DNA of 64,000 bases from assembly GCA_003963365.1 (NCBI GenBank), contig RXJG01000005.1:136811-200810 (forward strand), in the 5' to 3' direction. A model generated the notes under the pieces. That model saw only the letters and a list, made by a program, of their open reading frames with translations, made no database searches and was not told where the DNA came from. Of the stretch, positions 44,814-53,786 are shown one piece after another. The translations under genes and the position numbers were made by a program. The DNA is from Sphingobacteriales bacterium (GTDB taxonomy: Bacteria; Bacteroidota; Bacteroidia; Chitinophagales; Chitinophagaceae). How positions within the stretch are numbered: the stretch's first letter is position 1; each line of letters opens with the position of its first letter.

Positions 44814-45318
44814 AACTCAGCATGATTAGACCACTTGGGTAAGGTTTAGATTTTAGTAGTGTTAGCTTTATTCTTTTATCAATATTTTGAAATAATGGTT
44901 TACCTGAGCCCAGTAAAATAGGATGCACTGCCAACTCTATTTCATCTACATGTCCATTATTCATAAAATAAGTGGTTAAAGATGCTCCTCCAAAAAGCCA
45001 TATATCTTTTCCCGGTTGTTGTTTTAAATCAGTTATAAAATCATCAAGGTTCCCGTTTACTAAAATTCTGTCTCCCTCCAGTTTAGATAAAGTAGTGGAC
45101 ACTATATATTCATTCACTTTGGGAAAACCGGGCATGGTTTCACCACCGAGCGTTAAAACCAGTTCATAGGTTTTTCTTCCCATTACTATACTGTCAATAC
45201 GTTTCATGTATTCCGTCATTCCGTAATCATCATCCATAAAACACCAGTCAAACTTTCCTTCAGCATCTTCAATAAATCCATCCAGGCTAACGGCTACCTG
45301 CAATATTACTTTTCGCAT
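44797..45318 (-). CDS. Dihydrofolate-reductase-like protein (RibD C-terminal family)
   Basis: A 173-residue single-domain reductase. Family features are VAVSLDGFIED near the N-terminus, MGRKTYELVL for the nucleotide phosphate contact, and IWLFGGASLTTYF for the GG loop. Paralogous YyaP/YwjB-type proteins have no fixed substrate and need not reduce folate. The gene's final codons overlap the alcohol dehydrogenase relic. It diverges from the YdeI gene. Confidence 0.9.
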   Translation of the reverse strand: MRKVILQVAVSLDGFIEDAEGKFDWCFMDDDYGMTEYMKRIDSIVMGRKTYELVLTLGGETMPGFPKVNEYIVSTTLSKLEGDRILVNGNLDDFITDLKQQPGKDIWLFGGASLTTYFMNNGHVDEIELAVHPILLGSGKPLFQNIDKRIKLTLLKSKPYPSGLIMLSYAVNS

Positions 45319-45414
45319 ATTTTTTCATTTATAAGTTAAAGATATTACCAGGGCTGATTAAAAAATCATTTTACAAAATATGGAGTAATTCCTGATTCTT
45401 TTTAGCTTAGTATT

Positions 45415-45999
45415 ATGGCAACAGAATTAAAGACAATAAATACTAAAAACAGGGCTGGCCTCCGTAAATGGCTGGAGAAGAATCATACATCAAAAGAAAG
45501 TATATGGCTGGTTCTGTATAAGAAAAATACCACCAAAGGAACGCTGAGCTACAATGAAGCGGTGGAAGAAGGTTTATGCTTTGGATGGATTGACAGCAAG
45601 CCAAACAAGCTGGATGAAGAAACATATAAAATACTGTTCAGCCCACGCAAGCCTAAAAGTGTTTGGAGTAAGATCAATAAAACAAAAATTGATAAACTTA
45701 TTAGTGAAGGGCGTATGCACCCGGCCGGTCTCGCAGTTATTGAAGCTGCCAAAAAAAACGGGAGCTGGAATGCCATTGACGATATTGAAGCATTTAAAAT
45801 ACCAGTTGAACTGGAGAAAGCGCTGAATAAAAACAAAACTGCCAAAAAAAATTTTGAAGCCTTTCCGCCCGGTGTACGCAAACAAATAATGCAATGGATA
45901 TCCACTGCCCGGCAACAGGAAACAAAGGATAAAAGAGTAAAAGAAACTGTTGAACTGGCAGCAAAAAATATAAGAGCAAACCAATACCGGCCTAAATAA
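45415..45999 (+). CDS. YdeI/OmpD-associated family protein
   Basis: A 194-residue protein with the YdeI signature: RKWLEKNHTSKESIWLVLYK, then YNEAVEEGLCFGWIDSKPNK, FSPRKPKSVWSKINK, and a helical C-terminus ending TKDKRVKETVELAAKNI. Members are linked to bacteriocin or antimicrobial-peptide protection in some hosts, but their activity is unknown. There is no signal peptide. Its last eight bases overlap the converging GNAT gene. Confidence 0.9.
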   Translation: MATELKTINTKNRAGLRKWLEKNHTSKESIWLVLYKKNTTKGTLSYNEAVEEGLCFGWIDSKPNKLDEETYKILFSPRKPKSVWSKINKTKIDKLISEGRMHPAGLAVIEAAKKNGSWNAIDDIEAFKIPVELEKALNKNKTAKKNFEAFPPGVRKQIMQWISTARQQETKDKRVKETVELAAKNIRANQYRPK

Positions 46000-46537
46000 G
46001 ATGCTTCACCATATCCAGGTTTTCTTTTTCATTATGCCAGAAAGAACCGTATAACTGGTAACCAAATTTTTTATAAAAATTTACCGCCCTTTCATTGGTT
46101 GCCTGCACACCACCCCACAAAATAATATGCGCTGTTCCTTTTGATTTTAATTTTTTTTCAATTTCCTGATACATCAATGAACCCAGGCCGGAACTTTGAT
46201 AAGCATCTGCTACAGAAGGTGCATACGTTACGGTGGTGGAATAATTAAACTGCTGTTTTCTTTCTGCATACCGCTTTTCATCCCAGTAAATCATCCCCTG
46301 TTTGAATAACATATAGGCCACTATATCGCCTGTAAATTCATTAATAGCAATATATCGTAAAACATCATCTGTATGGGTACAAATTTCATTCACCGTTTGC
46401 CAGTCAAACGGATGGGGACCAAATCTTGATTTTGTTTCTGCAGATAATGAAGAAAGATAATTAAAGAGTTTTTGTGTGTGAGTACTATCGAGCAGTTGAA
46501 CAGTTATCTTTTGGCTGTTTTTTAAAATTAATTCCAT
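45992..46537 (-). CDS. GNAT-family N-acetyltransferase
   Basis: A 181-residue GNAT. The CoA loop is SSGLGSLMYQEIEKKL with the preceding strand ending SVADAYQ, and the late NERAVNFYKKFGYQ motif completes the fold. The N-terminal part (LSSLSAETKSRFGPHPF) resembles antibiotic or protein N-acetyltransferases of the RimJ/L type. Its target is unknown. It starts 16 bases after the DinB gene in the same direction, so the two may be cotranscribed. Confidence 0.88.
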   Translation of the reverse strand: MELILKNSQKITVQLLDSTHTQKLFNYLSSLSAETKSRFGPHPFDWQTVNEICTHTDDVLRYIAINEFTGDIVAYMLFKQGMIYWDEKRYAERKQQFNYSTTVTYAPSVADAYQSSGLGSLMYQEIEKKLKSKGTAHIILWGGVQATNERAVNFYKKFGYQLYGSFWHNEKENLDMVKHLI

Positions 46538-46552
46538 ACCACAACAGTTAAT

Positions 46553-47131
46553 TCAGGATTCATTCTTTTTGCTCTTATCTATATATTCATCAGTAAAGTG
46601 CTGTTTGCGTTTAGGCTGGGCAAATTTTTCTTTATTATAATCAATGGATTGTCCTTTGGGAATAGACAAACTCTTCCATTCCCTTGCAGCCATCCTGGCG
46701 ATGTAAACAATCTGTCCGATATGATAGGGATAATGTGCCAGTTGACGGTTAATAGCCTCCGTAACCGTTTGTCCCATGTTACGGATATAAACCACCTTGC
46801 CTAAATCTTCTTCCTGCAAGGGTTTAACTGCATTGAATAAACACTCCCATCCCTCATTCCACATCCTCATCATTTCTTCTCTTGATTGAATATCATTTTC
46901 AAACTCTGCATCTCTTTTACGCCATTCTTTTTCACCGTCAGTAGTTAAAAAATCAGTCCAGCGGCTCATCATATTGCCCCACAAATGTTTTACGATGGTG
47001 GCAATACTATTACTGTCCTTATTGTATTGCCAGAACAATTGTTCATCACTCACCTGCAAAAATGATTTTTCACCCAGTTGTTTGTAATATTCAAATTGCT
47101 TAACGGCGCTTTCTAAAAAATCGTAAGCCAT
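46553..47131 (-). CDS. DinB-like protein (DUF1572)
   Basis: A 192-residue four-helix protein of the DinB/YfiT superfamily. The expected metal-binding histidines lie in IATIVKHLWGNM and RQLAHYPYHIGQIVYIARM, where H-x3-H is typical. DUF1572 members may be thiol-dependent S-transferases, but no activity is established here. It is probably cotranscribed with the GNAT downstream and divergent from the sigma factor gene. Confidence 0.88.
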   Translation of the reverse strand: MAYDFLESAVKQFEYYKQLGEKSFLQVSDEQLFWQYNKDSNSIATIVKHLWGNMMSRWTDFLTTDGEKEWRKRDAEFENDIQSREEMMRMWNEGWECLFNAVKPLQEEDLGKVVYIRNMGQTVTEAINRQLAHYPYHIGQIVYIARMAAREWKSLSIPKGQSIDYNKEKFAQPKRKQHFTDEYIDKSKKNES

Positions 47132-47274
47132 AAAAAAGATTTCTGCAAAGTTCGGTACCTGCGAGATATTAAAAAATTACCCGGCACACCGTCCATTAGC
47201 CGCAGCCTGCCGATAAATCAGCCTTTCACCGGTTTTCTTAAAGTAATTTTCCATTTGCTTCGTCTTCCTTATAA

Positions 47275-47850
47275 ATGGAAGCACAGGCACTGACATACAT
47301 GAGCGAACGGAAAAAGCAAAATATTATTGAAACAGTAAAAGATTACGGTAGCAAATTATTTGAATTTATCCGCAGCAAAGTAGGCACCAATGAAGACGCC
47401 GAAGATATTTTGCAGGAGGTGTGGTACCAGTTCAGTAATGTATCGGGTACACAAACCATTGAACAGGTAAGTGGCTGGTTGTATGCGGTGGCAAAAAATA
47501 AAATCACCGATAAATACCGTAAACAACAAACAGCGTTACTGGAAGATGAAGTGTATGAAGATGAAGAAGGTGAAATACATTTTAAAGAAGTTTTATTAAG
47601 TGCTGATGATAATGCAGAAGCATCGGCTTTAAAAAAACTTTTCTGGCAGCAGCTAAAAGAAGCTTTGGATGAGTTACCGGAAAATCAGCGGCAGGTATTT
47701 ATCTTAAACGAACTGGAAGGAATGACGCTGCAGCAGATTGCTGATAAAAACGGGGAAAACATCAAGACCATCATCAGTCGTAAAAGGTATGCTGTTAGTC
47801 ACCTGCGCCAACGCTTACAATTTTTATACAACGAATTATTAAACGATTAA
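47275..47850 (+). CDS. ECF-type RNA polymerase sigma factor
   Basis: A 191-residue sigma-70 factor. The sigma-2 region (residues about 15-85) includes NEDAEDILQEVWYQFSN and the -10-recognition part VSGWLYAVAKNKITDKYRK. The sigma-4 helix-turn-helix is LDELPENQRQVFILNELEGM followed by TLQQIADKNGENIKTIISRK. Sigma factors of this size usually pair with an anti-sigma protein. The only candidate partner is the membrane protein 11 bases downstream, which lacks a recognised anti-sigma fold. Confidence 0.93.
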   Translation: MEAQALTYMSERKKQNIIETVKDYGSKLFEFIRSKVGTNEDAEDILQEVWYQFSNVSGTQTIEQVSGWLYAVAKNKITDKYRKQQTALLEDEVYEDEEGEIHFKEVLLSADDNAEASALKKLFWQQLKEALDELPENQRQVFILNELEGMTLQQIADKNGENIKTIISRKRYAVSHLRQRLQFLYNELLND

Positions 47851-47861
47851 AAACTTAAAAA

Positions 47862-48206
47862 ATGAACGAGATGTATTTTAAAGGAAGGAAAAGACCCGGA
47901 AGATTTTTATTTTTTGGCATAATGGGTGTTGCCGCCCTGTTTGGATTCACTGCTATTGTAATGTTATTATGGAATGCTATTCTGCCATCACTGTTACACG
48001 TGGGCATAATTGGTTACTGGCAGGCGATGGGATTATTGGTGCTGAGTAAAATATTATTTGGCTCCATGGGACCGGGTGGCGGAAGAAGACGGAGACATTG
48101 CGGACCACCTCCACACCTGAGAGAAAAATTTATGAACATGAGTGAAGAAGAGAAGGCTGCGTTTAAAGAGCATTGGCAAAAACAATGGGGCAAGGCTCCT
48201 GAGTAG
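47862..48206 (+). CDS. Small two-helix membrane protein paired with the ECF sigma factor
   Basis: A 114-residue protein that I cannot assign to a named family. It has two hydrophobic helices (FLFFGIMGVAALFGFTAIVM and GIIGYWQAMGLLVLSKILFG), a glycine/arginine/histidine stretch (GGGRRRRHCGPPPH), and an acidic, helical C-terminus (NMSEEEKAAFKEHWQKQ). The C-terminus is reminiscent of metal- or stress-sensing periplasmic LTXXQ helices. Starting 11 bases after the sigma gene, it is almost certainly in the same operon and may regulate or sense for it. Confidence 0.8.
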   Translation: MNEMYFKGRKRPGRFLFFGIMGVAALFGFTAIVMLLWNAILPSLLHVGIIGYWQAMGLLVLSKILFGSMGPGGGRRRRHCGPPPHLREKFMNMSEEEKAAFKEHWQKQWGKAPE

Positions 48207-48256
48207 TGTTGCGTTTCCTGTTCTTAAACCTTAGTGGTCATTACTATGGTTTAAAA

Positions 48257-48287
48257 AAAAGGCCACCCGTTATGCGTGGCCTTTTGT
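48257..48287. terminator. Bidirectional intrinsic terminator
   Basis: Arms AAAAGGCCAC and GTGGCCTTTT with a nine-base loop, flanked by A- and T-runs. It lies between the converging sigma-factor operon and the protease gene. Confidence 0.85.
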
Positions 48288-48305
48288 AATTTATGTGAAC
48301 AGTTA

Positions 48306-51300
48306 CTACTTATCTTTCTTTGCTTCAATTTCTTTCAGCAATTCATCACAGGCTGCTTTTAGCTGGTCGTCGGTACCGGTAGCTAACCAGTCTGGTTTGT
48401 TTTCAACAATGATGTCAGGTATAGCCGGGCCTAACTCTTCATTCTTATCCGTAGCTTTTACAAACCATCCTCTCCCGGGCAGGCGAACAAAAGAACCATC
48501 CATTAAACTTCTGCCACCTGTTGAAATCACTGAACCATTGGTTGGCACACCAACCAGTTTACCGATGCCTAATGTTTTATAGGCATGCGAAAATATTTCT
48601 GCATTGGAATAACTTCCTTCATTACATAAAGCGATAGAAGGTTTTGTCCACGCAGCATATACTAACCGTTCCCCGATGGGATAATAATCCCTGAACTTCT
48701 TTTTATCTTTTTCTAAATTATCACTGGCCCCTCTCGGAATAGTATAAGCATGTTGCTTGTAATTTAAAATAGTCATCAGGTAATCGGTAGTAGAGCCGCC
48801 GCCGTTATAACGAACATCTATAATCAATCCCTCTTTACCATAACCAGCTTCGGCAAATTCTCTTTCTACTGTTTCAAAACTTGGGAAATCCATGCTGCGG
48901 ATATGAATATAACCCAACTTACCTCCCGAAAATTTATCAACCATTTTTTTCCGGTTCTGCACCCATTCTTCATACAAATTATCGCTGAGCGATTCTGTTA
49001 ACCGCAAAGTAACTTCTCTGGCTTTACCATCTGCACCCGTTACATTGAGCAATACCTTCTCATTGGTTAATCCGTTTAATAAACTGTAAAAATTCACATC
49101 GTTACTTACGGCTTCTCCATTTACAGCAGTAATAATATCACCCTCCATTAATTTACTGGCTGCTTTATCCGCCGGTGCATTTAATAAAACATGTTTCACC
49201 TTCATTCCTTTATCAACAGGAAATAATTCGGCACCAATTAAACCCGTATTTTCTTTTTGTGTTTCCAATCTTTCGGGACTGGTAAAACCCATATGACTTG
49301 AATTCATTTCACCCAGCATCAGGTTAAACATAGCCCCAAAATCTGTAGTGGTGCTGGCATATACACAGCGGTCAATGTACTTATCATGCATCTTCTTCCA
49401 GTTAATGCCATGGAAGTTGGGATCATAAAAACCATCTCTTATCGTACGCCATGCTTCTTCAAACACCTGTGTTCTTTCCGCTACATAATCAATTTTCATT
49501 TTTGCAGTGAAGGGCAAGCCCTCTGTTGTACCAGCTTTCACATCAACCCGGCTCAATGTTCCCTGCTTACGGTAGTATAAATATTTTCCATCTTTATCCA
49601 TAATAACAGCTGCAGGATTCGTTCCTCCTTTAGTGATTTCCTTTAATTCTTTTCCATCCCATTTAATACTATACAAGTCACGGCCTTTTGCGGTACTGCT
49701 GTTAGTGGTGTAATAAAATGTTTCCCCATCTTTTGAAATAGCAATATCATTTTCATCGCCGGGGAAATTAGTTACCTGTTTTATTCTGTTCTGTATATTT
49801 TCAAAATCTATCTTAATTGGTTTGGTTGTTTTCTTATCGCCTGCTTTTGCATTATCAGCTGGCTTTTCCATATCGGCCCAGTCCTGGTTATCTTTTTCCC
49901 AGTCTTCTTTACGCAACCAAACAAACCATACATCATTACTGCGACCCACACTTCTTTCAGAAATAAAGGCCAGCTTGCTTCCGTCGGCACTCCATACCGG
50001 TGAACGATCAGTGCGGGGGTGCATCGAAACGTTTACTGCAGGTGAGGAATTGTCTGCTGACTGTATAAACACTTCTTCATTATAATATAAATCGCTTACG
50101 GAATAAGCCAGCCACTTGTTATCAGGACTCCATGCCATACCGGAAGGATTAGCCCAGCCATCTTTTAATATTTTTTCATTACTCAATTTTCCATCAGCAG
50201 CAATATCTGCCACTACCAGTGTTCCTCTTCCTCTTACATAAGCAATTTTTTTACCATCGCCTGAAACAACCATCTCACTTTCATCTTCTTTGGTATTGGT
50301 TAATCTTGTTAATTTATGTTTGAATGTTTTAAAAAGATTTCGCTGACTGGTATCCGCAGATTGAACAAGATAGATATCAAAGTTGCCATCATTACGATCG
50401 CTGCTGAAAAGTAAAGCCGAATCATTAAGCCATTCCGGTTGCACATCACGGTATGCATGGTCGCTTATATTAATGCTTCTTGCTTTTTCTTTATCCGCCT
50501 CTTTGATAAATATTTCACCATGCACTACAAAGGCTATTAATTTTCCGTTGGGAGATACCGCATAGTCTTCCAGGTTATTGGTAAAAGTTTTTTGCTCGTA
50601 TGGATCAAGCCGGTCATCTGCATTGATTTGTACGTCTATTTTTTTTACCTCACCAGAAGCTGTTTTCATAGTGTATAAATCCATTTCTTTTTCAAATACA
50701 ATGCTGCTTCCATCTGCTGAAATACTAAAGGAACGGATTGATTCATCTTTGTAGTTGGTAATTTTCTCTGGCTTACCTGTCGCTTTTCCATCATTGCCTA
50801 AAGAAAGTTTATACAAATTATAGGCACCATCATTACTGCTTAAGAAATATAACGTATAGTTCTTTCCCCATTGTGGTAAAATATCATTGGTTTCAAAGCC
50901 TGGCAATTTTGAATAGGTTTTATTCTTTGTATCATACAGCCATATATCACGATTGGAACTGCCACGGTAAGCATAACGGGCTACCGGGTTAATATCTCCT
51001 TTTACAAAAGCTACAAATCTTCCGTCGGGTGAATAGACAGGGTCATAACCCATTACATCCATTTCTCTTGATTCTGTTCCACCGCTGGGACTAATGGCAT
51101 ATACTTCATTGGGTCTTTCCATTTGACGGAATTCCCGGTTCGTAGAAAAGAGAATTTTGTTTTGAACTGTCCAGCTTGAAATATTATCAGCTGCAGAGTG
51201 ATAAGTTAATCGTTTGGGTACACCTCCTTCAACAGGCATTACAAAAATATCATTGTTGCCATAACGGGAGCCGGAATAAGCTATCTGCTTCCCATCGGGA

Positions 51301-51512
51301 CTAAAAACAGGGTTACCTTCATATCCTTCGTGAATGGTTAACCGGGTGGCTTTGCCGCCGGTGAACGGAACGGTCCATATATCACCCTGGAAAGAAAAAG
51401 CCACCAGTGTTCCATTATTATTCACAGCTGGCTGACGCAATAAAAGAGGTGTTTGTGCTTTTGCATTCAACAACAGGAATGAAAGCACACATGCAGTAAA
51501 ACATTTTTTCAT
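48306..51512 (-). CDS. Tricorn-like S41 protease
   Basis: A 1068-residue exported protein from the ATG at 51510-51512 (MKKCFTACVLSFLLLNAKAQ signal peptide); 12 more codons upstream are open but unconvincing. Residues about 25-300 and 330-620 form beta-propellers built of WD40/PD40-like repeats (AYSGSRYGNNDIFVMPVEGG). A PDZ domain is next (GLIGAELFPVDKGMKVKHVL), then the S41 catalytic domain with the nucleophile region NEGSYSNAEIFSHAYK. It degrades unfolded or peptide substrates in the periplasm, as expected for this family. A terminator lies between it and the sigma-factor operon. Confidence 0.94.
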   Translation of the reverse strand: MKKCFTACVLSFLLLNAKAQTPLLLRQPAVNNNGTLVAFSFQGDIWTVPFTGGKATRLTIHEGYEGNPVFSPDGKQIAYSGSRYGNNDIFVMPVEGGVPKRLTYHSAADNISSWTVQNKILFSTNREFRQMERPNEVYAISPSGGTESREMDVMGYDPVYSPDGRFVAFVKGDINPVARYAYRGSSNRDIWLYDTKNKTYSKLPGFETNDILPQWGKNYTLYFLSSNDGAYNLYKLSLGNDGKATGKPEKITNYKDESIRSFSISADGSSIVFEKEMDLYTMKTASGEVKKIDVQINADDRLDPYEQKTFTNNLEDYAVSPNGKLIAFVVHGEIFIKEADKEKARSINISDHAYRDVQPEWLNDSALLFSSDRNDGNFDIYLVQSADTSQRNLFKTFKHKLTRLTNTKEDESEMVVSGDGKKIAYVRGRGTLVVADIAADGKLSNEKILKDGWANPSGMAWSPDNKWLAYSVSDLYYNEEVFIQSADNSSPAVNVSMHPRTDRSPVWSADGSKLAFISERSVGRSNDVWFVWLRKEDWEKDNQDWADMEKPADNAKAGDKKTTKPIKIDFENIQNRIKQVTNFPGDENDIAISKDGETFYYTTNSSTAKGRDLYSIKWDGKELKEITKGGTNPAAVIMDKDGKYLYYRKQGTLSRVDVKAGTTEGLPFTAKMKIDYVAERTQVFEEAWRTIRDGFYDPNFHGINWKKMHDKYIDRCVYASTTTDFGAMFNLMLGEMNSSHMGFTSPERLETQKENTGLIGAELFPVDKGMKVKHVLLNAPADKAASKLMEGDIITAVNGEAVSNDVNFYSLLNGLTNEKVLLNVTGADGKAREVTLRLTESLSDNLYEEWVQNRKKMVDKFSGGKLGYIHIRSMDFPSFETVEREFAEAGYGKEGLIIDVRYNGGGSTTDYLMTILNYKQHAYTIPRGASDNLEKDKKKFRDYYPIGERLVYAAWTKPSIALCNEGSYSNAEIFSHAYKTLGIGKLVGVPTNGSVISTGGRSLMDGSFVRLPGRGWFVKATDKNEELGPAIPDIIVENKPDWLATGTDDQLKAACDELLKEIEAKKDK

Positions 51513-51628
51513 ACAATCGCTTGGTTTTAGAATTAAGTCGATAAACAACTAAGAAAGCTAATAATTTTTAATAAACAGGTATGTGAGCTGGTTTATTAAT
51601 TGATAAACGGTAATATTCCTTTGAGTTA

Positions 51629-52420
51629 TTATTTAAAAATTTCATTTAATATCCCGGCGAGTCTTATTCCTCCTTTCAATAATTGCTGGTTCAGGATTTC
51701 TATATTATCAAAATTGTACCGGTAGCCCAGTTTTTGCTCCGGTTGGGTAATACCTTTGTAAATGCTGTCAGCCAGTTGATAAGATTCATAAAACCATTTT
51801 ACTATGGGTTGCTGTTGCAGTGTTTTCCGCTCAGCCAATGATGAATGATTAATATTAGCAACATATTCGGTATAACTCAGTTTCTGCATTTCAATTATTT
51901 TATCATCCCATACGCTGTGCAGGTTGGTTGTTTCATTAAACCAATGCACTTTTATTTTATTACCGCCCTGGTCTTCTGCCCGGCTTACATGCATCGGTTG
52001 GTGTATATCACCGGTAATATGAATCAGCAATCGCAGATACATCTTCTTTTTATCTGCCGACAGGTTTTTCTTTTTTAATTCTTTTATTAAAAAATTGAGC
52101 CGGGTATAAGCATCCGTTGCCGTATCGTTTTTAAGATACGTGGTAAAATCAGCATAGCTCATACCTGCCGGTATATTGATATAATGCCACGGACTTAAAT
52201 AATTCATGGTAGAATCCGATTTAATAAAATCAGCCCAGTTACTGGAGATGGCTACCGATTCATTACCGAGAATTTTATGTAAAGCTGCTTTGGCTTTAGG
52301 GGTGAGATAGCTGTCGGCAATTTGCCCCACTACCCGGTGACCGGTTGGCCCCCATGCCAGCACAGGATAAGAAATAATGACAGTAATAATTATACAAAAA
52401 AAAGTTTTCGTTCTCATCAC
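51629..52420 (-). CDS. Secreted S1/P1-type nuclease
   Basis: A 263-residue zinc-dependent nuclease. The signal peptide ends PVLA, giving a mature N-terminus WGPTGHRVVGQIA in which Trp1 and His are zinc ligands. WADFIKSD, SPWHYINIP and RLLIHITGDIHQPMHVS supply the remaining Asp/His ligands. Single-strand DNA or RNA is the expected substrate, for phosphate or nucleotide scavenging outside the cytoplasm. It is more typical of the family than the relative at 33212-34177. Confidence 0.93.
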   Translation of the reverse strand: MMRTKTFFCIIITVIISYPVLAWGPTGHRVVGQIADSYLTPKAKAALHKILGNESVAISSNWADFIKSDSTMNYLSPWHYINIPAGMSYADFTTYLKNDTATDAYTRLNFLIKELKKKNLSADKKKMYLRLLIHITGDIHQPMHVSRAEDQGGNKIKVHWFNETTNLHSVWDDKIIEMQKLSYTEYVANINHSSLAERKTLQQQPIVKWFYESYQLADSIYKGITQPEQKLGYRYNFDNIEILNQQLLKGGIRLAGILNEIFK

Positions 52421-52466
52421 AGTAGATTTTGATTAAAGTTACAATCGCTTTGTTACTGTTGAAAAG

Positions 52467-53021
52467 TTACGGCCAATATTTTTGTGCAATAACATGCCAT
52501 TTATCATCAACCAGCTTCAGCAGCGAAATGGTATTGGACGTAAAAGACTCTTCAAACTTTCTTTTTGAAAAATATTCCCATGCTTTTTCAAAGGCTGAAG
52601 GCTTAACATCCCGGTTGGCAATTGTTACATGCGGGTGAAACGGGCGGCTCTCTTTTTTTATAGCACCGGGAAACAGCAGGTTAAAATAATTATTAATACG
52701 AAGGTGTAATAAACCCAGTTCTTTATTCTCATTTAGCTGAATAAAAATTACTCTTTTACCAAAATGAGCAAACTCTTTTAATTGAACCGGCAGTGGCAAA
52801 TGGTTGTGTTCAAAATTTTTAAGGGCGATTATTAATTCCGGTTCTCTTGTTATGTCAAAATAAAATGGGGCAACCAGAGTAATATGCGCCGGTGATTTTA
52901 AAGCTGCTTTACAACCAAACTGCTGTTGCATCCAAAGTTTACACTGTAATACTTTTTCATTAATGGCATCAGGGCAAACAATGGCGATAAAATACATTTT
53001 ATGCGAAGGCCTGCCTGCCAT
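52467..53021 (-). CDS. 2'-5' RNA ligase / cyclic phosphodiesterase family (2H)
   Basis: A 184-residue protein with the two catalytic H-x-[ST]-h motifs of the 2H phosphoesterase fold: HITLVAPF near residue 45 and HVTIANR near residue 130. N-terminal KMYFIAIVCPD and the central strand-rich layout match LigT/ThpR-like proteins. It may hydrolyse cyclic phosphodiesters or ligate RNA ends. Which activity dominates is not decided by sequence. It has no signal peptide. Confidence 0.88.
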   Translation of the reverse strand: MAGRPSHKMYFIAIVCPDAINEKVLQCKLWMQQQFGCKAALKSPAHITLVAPFYFDITREPELIIALKNFEHNHLPLPVQLKEFAHFGKRVIFIQLNENKELGLLHLRINNYFNLLFPGAIKKESRPFHPHVTIANRDVKPSAFEKAWEYFSKRKFEESFTSNTISLLKLVDDKWHVIAQKYWP

Positions 53022-53124
53022 AATTCAATTTACTTTTTATATAAGTGACATTTAAATCAGGAAACCCATCACTTGCATTATTCCTGAGCAAAGAATTTAT
53101 TTACTGCAGTATTAAGGAAAAAAC

Positions 53125-53619
53125 TTACCTGCCAAAATCATCCTGCAGGCGAACGATATCCTCTTCATCAGAAGGATTTGCCGCATCGGTATGTTGCCAT
53201 ATCTCCGCAACAACACCCCAGCCATTCAAACCAATCAGGCGGTGACGTTTTCCCTGTTTCAGTTTTATTTTATCACCCGGCTTTAAAATACGTTTATCCG
53301 TTTCCTCATCTGTATCGCTGGTAGCAACTGCCACTTCCCCATCAATACACCGCCATATCTCCGCCCGGCGATGATGGTATTGCCAGCTCAGTCTTTTGTT
53401 GGGAGCCACCATTAAAATTTTTGGACTGAGCTTATCCGATATTTTCAAACTTTCAAAATCTTCTTCCGGAAAAAATTGTTTGGCAAACTGTGCCGCCTGC
53501 GATTCATCAATTACATAAAAACCACCCCAGGGACGGTTACGGTCTTCTTTAATAACATCTAATTGCAGTTCCTTTAATAAAACAGCTGATTTTTCAAATA
53601 TTAAATCTCTTGATTCCAT
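53125..53619 (-). CDS. Cupin protein, mannose-6-phosphate-isomerase-like
   Basis: A 164-residue cupin. RPWGGFYVID near residue 30 resembles the type II phosphomannose isomerase N-terminus. The cupin metal motif reads LSWQYHHRRAEIWRCIDGEV, and the second motif is LKPGDKIKLKQGKRHRLIG. It is much shorter than GDP-mannose pyrophosphorylase/isomerase fusions and lacks the nucleotidyltransferase domain. It could be a sugar-phosphate isomerase or a regulatory cupin. The annotation 'phosphoheptose isomerase' often given to such proteins is not supported by motifs. Confidence 0.78.
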   Translation of the reverse strand: MESRDLIFEKSAVLLKELQLDVIKEDRNRPWGGFYVIDESQAAQFAKQFFPEEDFESLKISDKLSPKILMVAPNKRLSWQYHHRRAEIWRCIDGEVAVATSDTDEETDKRILKPGDKIKLKQGKRHRLIGLNGWGVVAEIWQHTDAANPSDEEDIVRLQDDFGR

Positions 53620-53786
53620 GTACGAAAGTTAGATAAATTCTTTTATTCAGATTATTTGTTCTTCCGGTAAGGAGGAATATATTACTGGCAAATGGTGAAG
53701 AATGGCTCTTTAATATGTCGTCAAAACAATTTAGACTTTCAGTAACGTGTAAGAGTATTTTATTAAATCCATATATTTTAGCTGCA

